A stretch of 33,401 bases of DNA from Muribaculaceae bacterium (lineage in GTDB: Bacteria; Bacillota; Clostridia; Lachnospirales; Lachnospiraceae), in the NCBI GenBank assembly GCA_023663465.1, contig JAMPHJ010000023.1, positions 1 to 33,401 on the forward strand. Direction: 5' to 3'. The notes under the pieces are model-generated. The model did not search any database. It had not been told where the DNA came from and worked only from the letters and a program-made list of their open reading frames with translations. Below are positions 32,849 through 33,401 of the stretch, piece by piece. Position 1 is the first letter of the stretch; each line of letters opens with the position of its first letter. The position numbers and the translations under genes are program-made.

Positions 32849-33401
32849 ATGACAAATTTAAATGCAATCAGCCTATTTTCATCATCCGGAATAGGCGACT
32901 TAGGGCTTCATGCAAATGGAATAAAAACGGTTATAGCATGTGAAATATTAAAAGAAAGAATGAGTTTGTTTAAAAATAACAATACAGATACGAAATGTTT
33001 CTGTGGTGACATTTGGAATCTACAGAACGATATCATCCATTACTATCAGACAACTTTTAACCAAGCTCCCTTCTTAATTCTGACAACACCGCCTTGCCAA
33101 GGTATGTCATCGAATGGAATGGGTAAAATGCTTAGTGATTATCGGAAAGGATTGCGCCCTAAATATGATGAACGCAATCGTTTGATTATTCCAGCCATTA
33201 ACATTATTAAGACCTTACAGCCTAATTGGGTTATCTTTGAAAATGTTTCAAATATGGGCAACACATTAATATACGATGAAAATGATCAACTGATTAATAT
33301 CATTGACTATATTCATCGTGAGCTTGGCGATAGTTATATTGGAAAACCACAAATTATAGACTGTGCAGATTACGGTGTCCCAGAACATAGAATTAGATTG
33401 T
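32849..33401 (+). CDS. C5 cytosine DNA methyltransferase, 3' end outside window
   Basis: The frame is open from ATG at 32849 to the last base, giving 184 codons; the rest is missing. AAGGAGA stands ten bases before the ATG. Motif I (SLFSSSGIGDLGLHANGI) binds S-adenosylmethionine, motif IV (LTTPPCQGMSSNG) has the catalytic Cys, motif VI appears as VIFENVSNM, and a motif VIII-like DYGVPEHRIRL ends the visible part. It methylates cytosine at C5 in a short DNA site and is probably part of a restriction-modification system whose nuclease may follow. Low GC compared with the rest suggests horizontal transfer. The target site cannot be read. Confidence 0.93.
   Translation, partial: MTNLNAISLFSSSGIGDLGLHANGIKTVIACEILKERMSLFKNNNTDTKCFCGDIWNLQNDIIHYYQTTFNQAPFLILTTPPCQGMSSNGMGKMLSDYRKGLRPKYDERNRLIIPAINIIKTLQPNWVIFENVSNMGNTLIYDENDQLINIIDYIHRELGDSYIGKPQIIDCADYGVPEHRIRL

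Overview
The window looks like chromosomal DNA of a Lachnospiraceae-type Clostridia (Bacillota) organism. The evidence is strong GGAGG-type ribosome binding sites, an infC-rpmI-rplT operon behind a terminator/antiterminator leader, a DUF1540 cysteine-rich protein, a C_GCAxxG_C_C protein, a reversed-domain GH3 glycosidase and many second-messenger proteins. Species cannot be named from sequence alone. Most genes between 10.2 and 32.5 kb lie on the minus strand.

Layout. 1-84 is the cut-off end of a dispersed palindromic repeat whose full copy sits at 16549-16760. 167-1465 is an AGCS sodium:alanine/glycine symporter, convergent with a chemoreceptor (1479-3497) whose dCache domain carries the residues of the amino-acid-binding motif. 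3668-5482 fuses a sugar-binding-protein-like sensor to a GGDEF domain. 5693-10145 is a glycoside locus: a reversed-domain GH3 enzyme and a divergent GPH sugar symporter, each driven by one of two near-identical inverted promoter segments flanking a dead regulator fragment. 10215-11917 holds a MATE exporter and a small unknown protein. 12077-12149 is a tRNA-Pro with an AGG anticodon. 12228-13544 is an EAL phosphodiesterase with a ruined GGDEF site. 13736-15190 is a PepD-type dipeptidase.

15334-16969 is the translation operon infC-rpmI-rplT. infC starts at AUU and is preceded by an attenuator leader into which the repeat element appears to have inserted.

26416 down to 17136 is a tightly packed seven-gene set: CHASE2 adenylate cyclase, TIM-barrel isomerase-like protein, GAF-HD-GYP c-di-GMP phosphodiesterase, secreted protein, membrane-anchored FecR/InlB-repeat protein, MBOAT acyltransferase and SGNH-like partner. 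It reads as a signalling plus cell-envelope O-acylation module and is the best candidate here for an undescribed system. Upstream lie a DUF1540 protein, a GT-C membrane glycosyltransferase, and a four-gene unit ending in thrS (SEC-C protein, C_GCAxxG_C_C protein, small membrane protein, thrS).

Beyond the terminator hairpin at 32140-32171 the sequence becomes AT-rich. It contains a truncated dGTPase-like fragment and the start of a C5 cytosine DNA methyltransferase that runs off the window, which suggests the edge of an acquired restriction-modification region.

Overall the window combines housekeeping translation genes with a dense signalling layer: one chemoreceptor, one diguanylate cyclase, two c-di-GMP phosphodiesterases and one adenylate cyclase.
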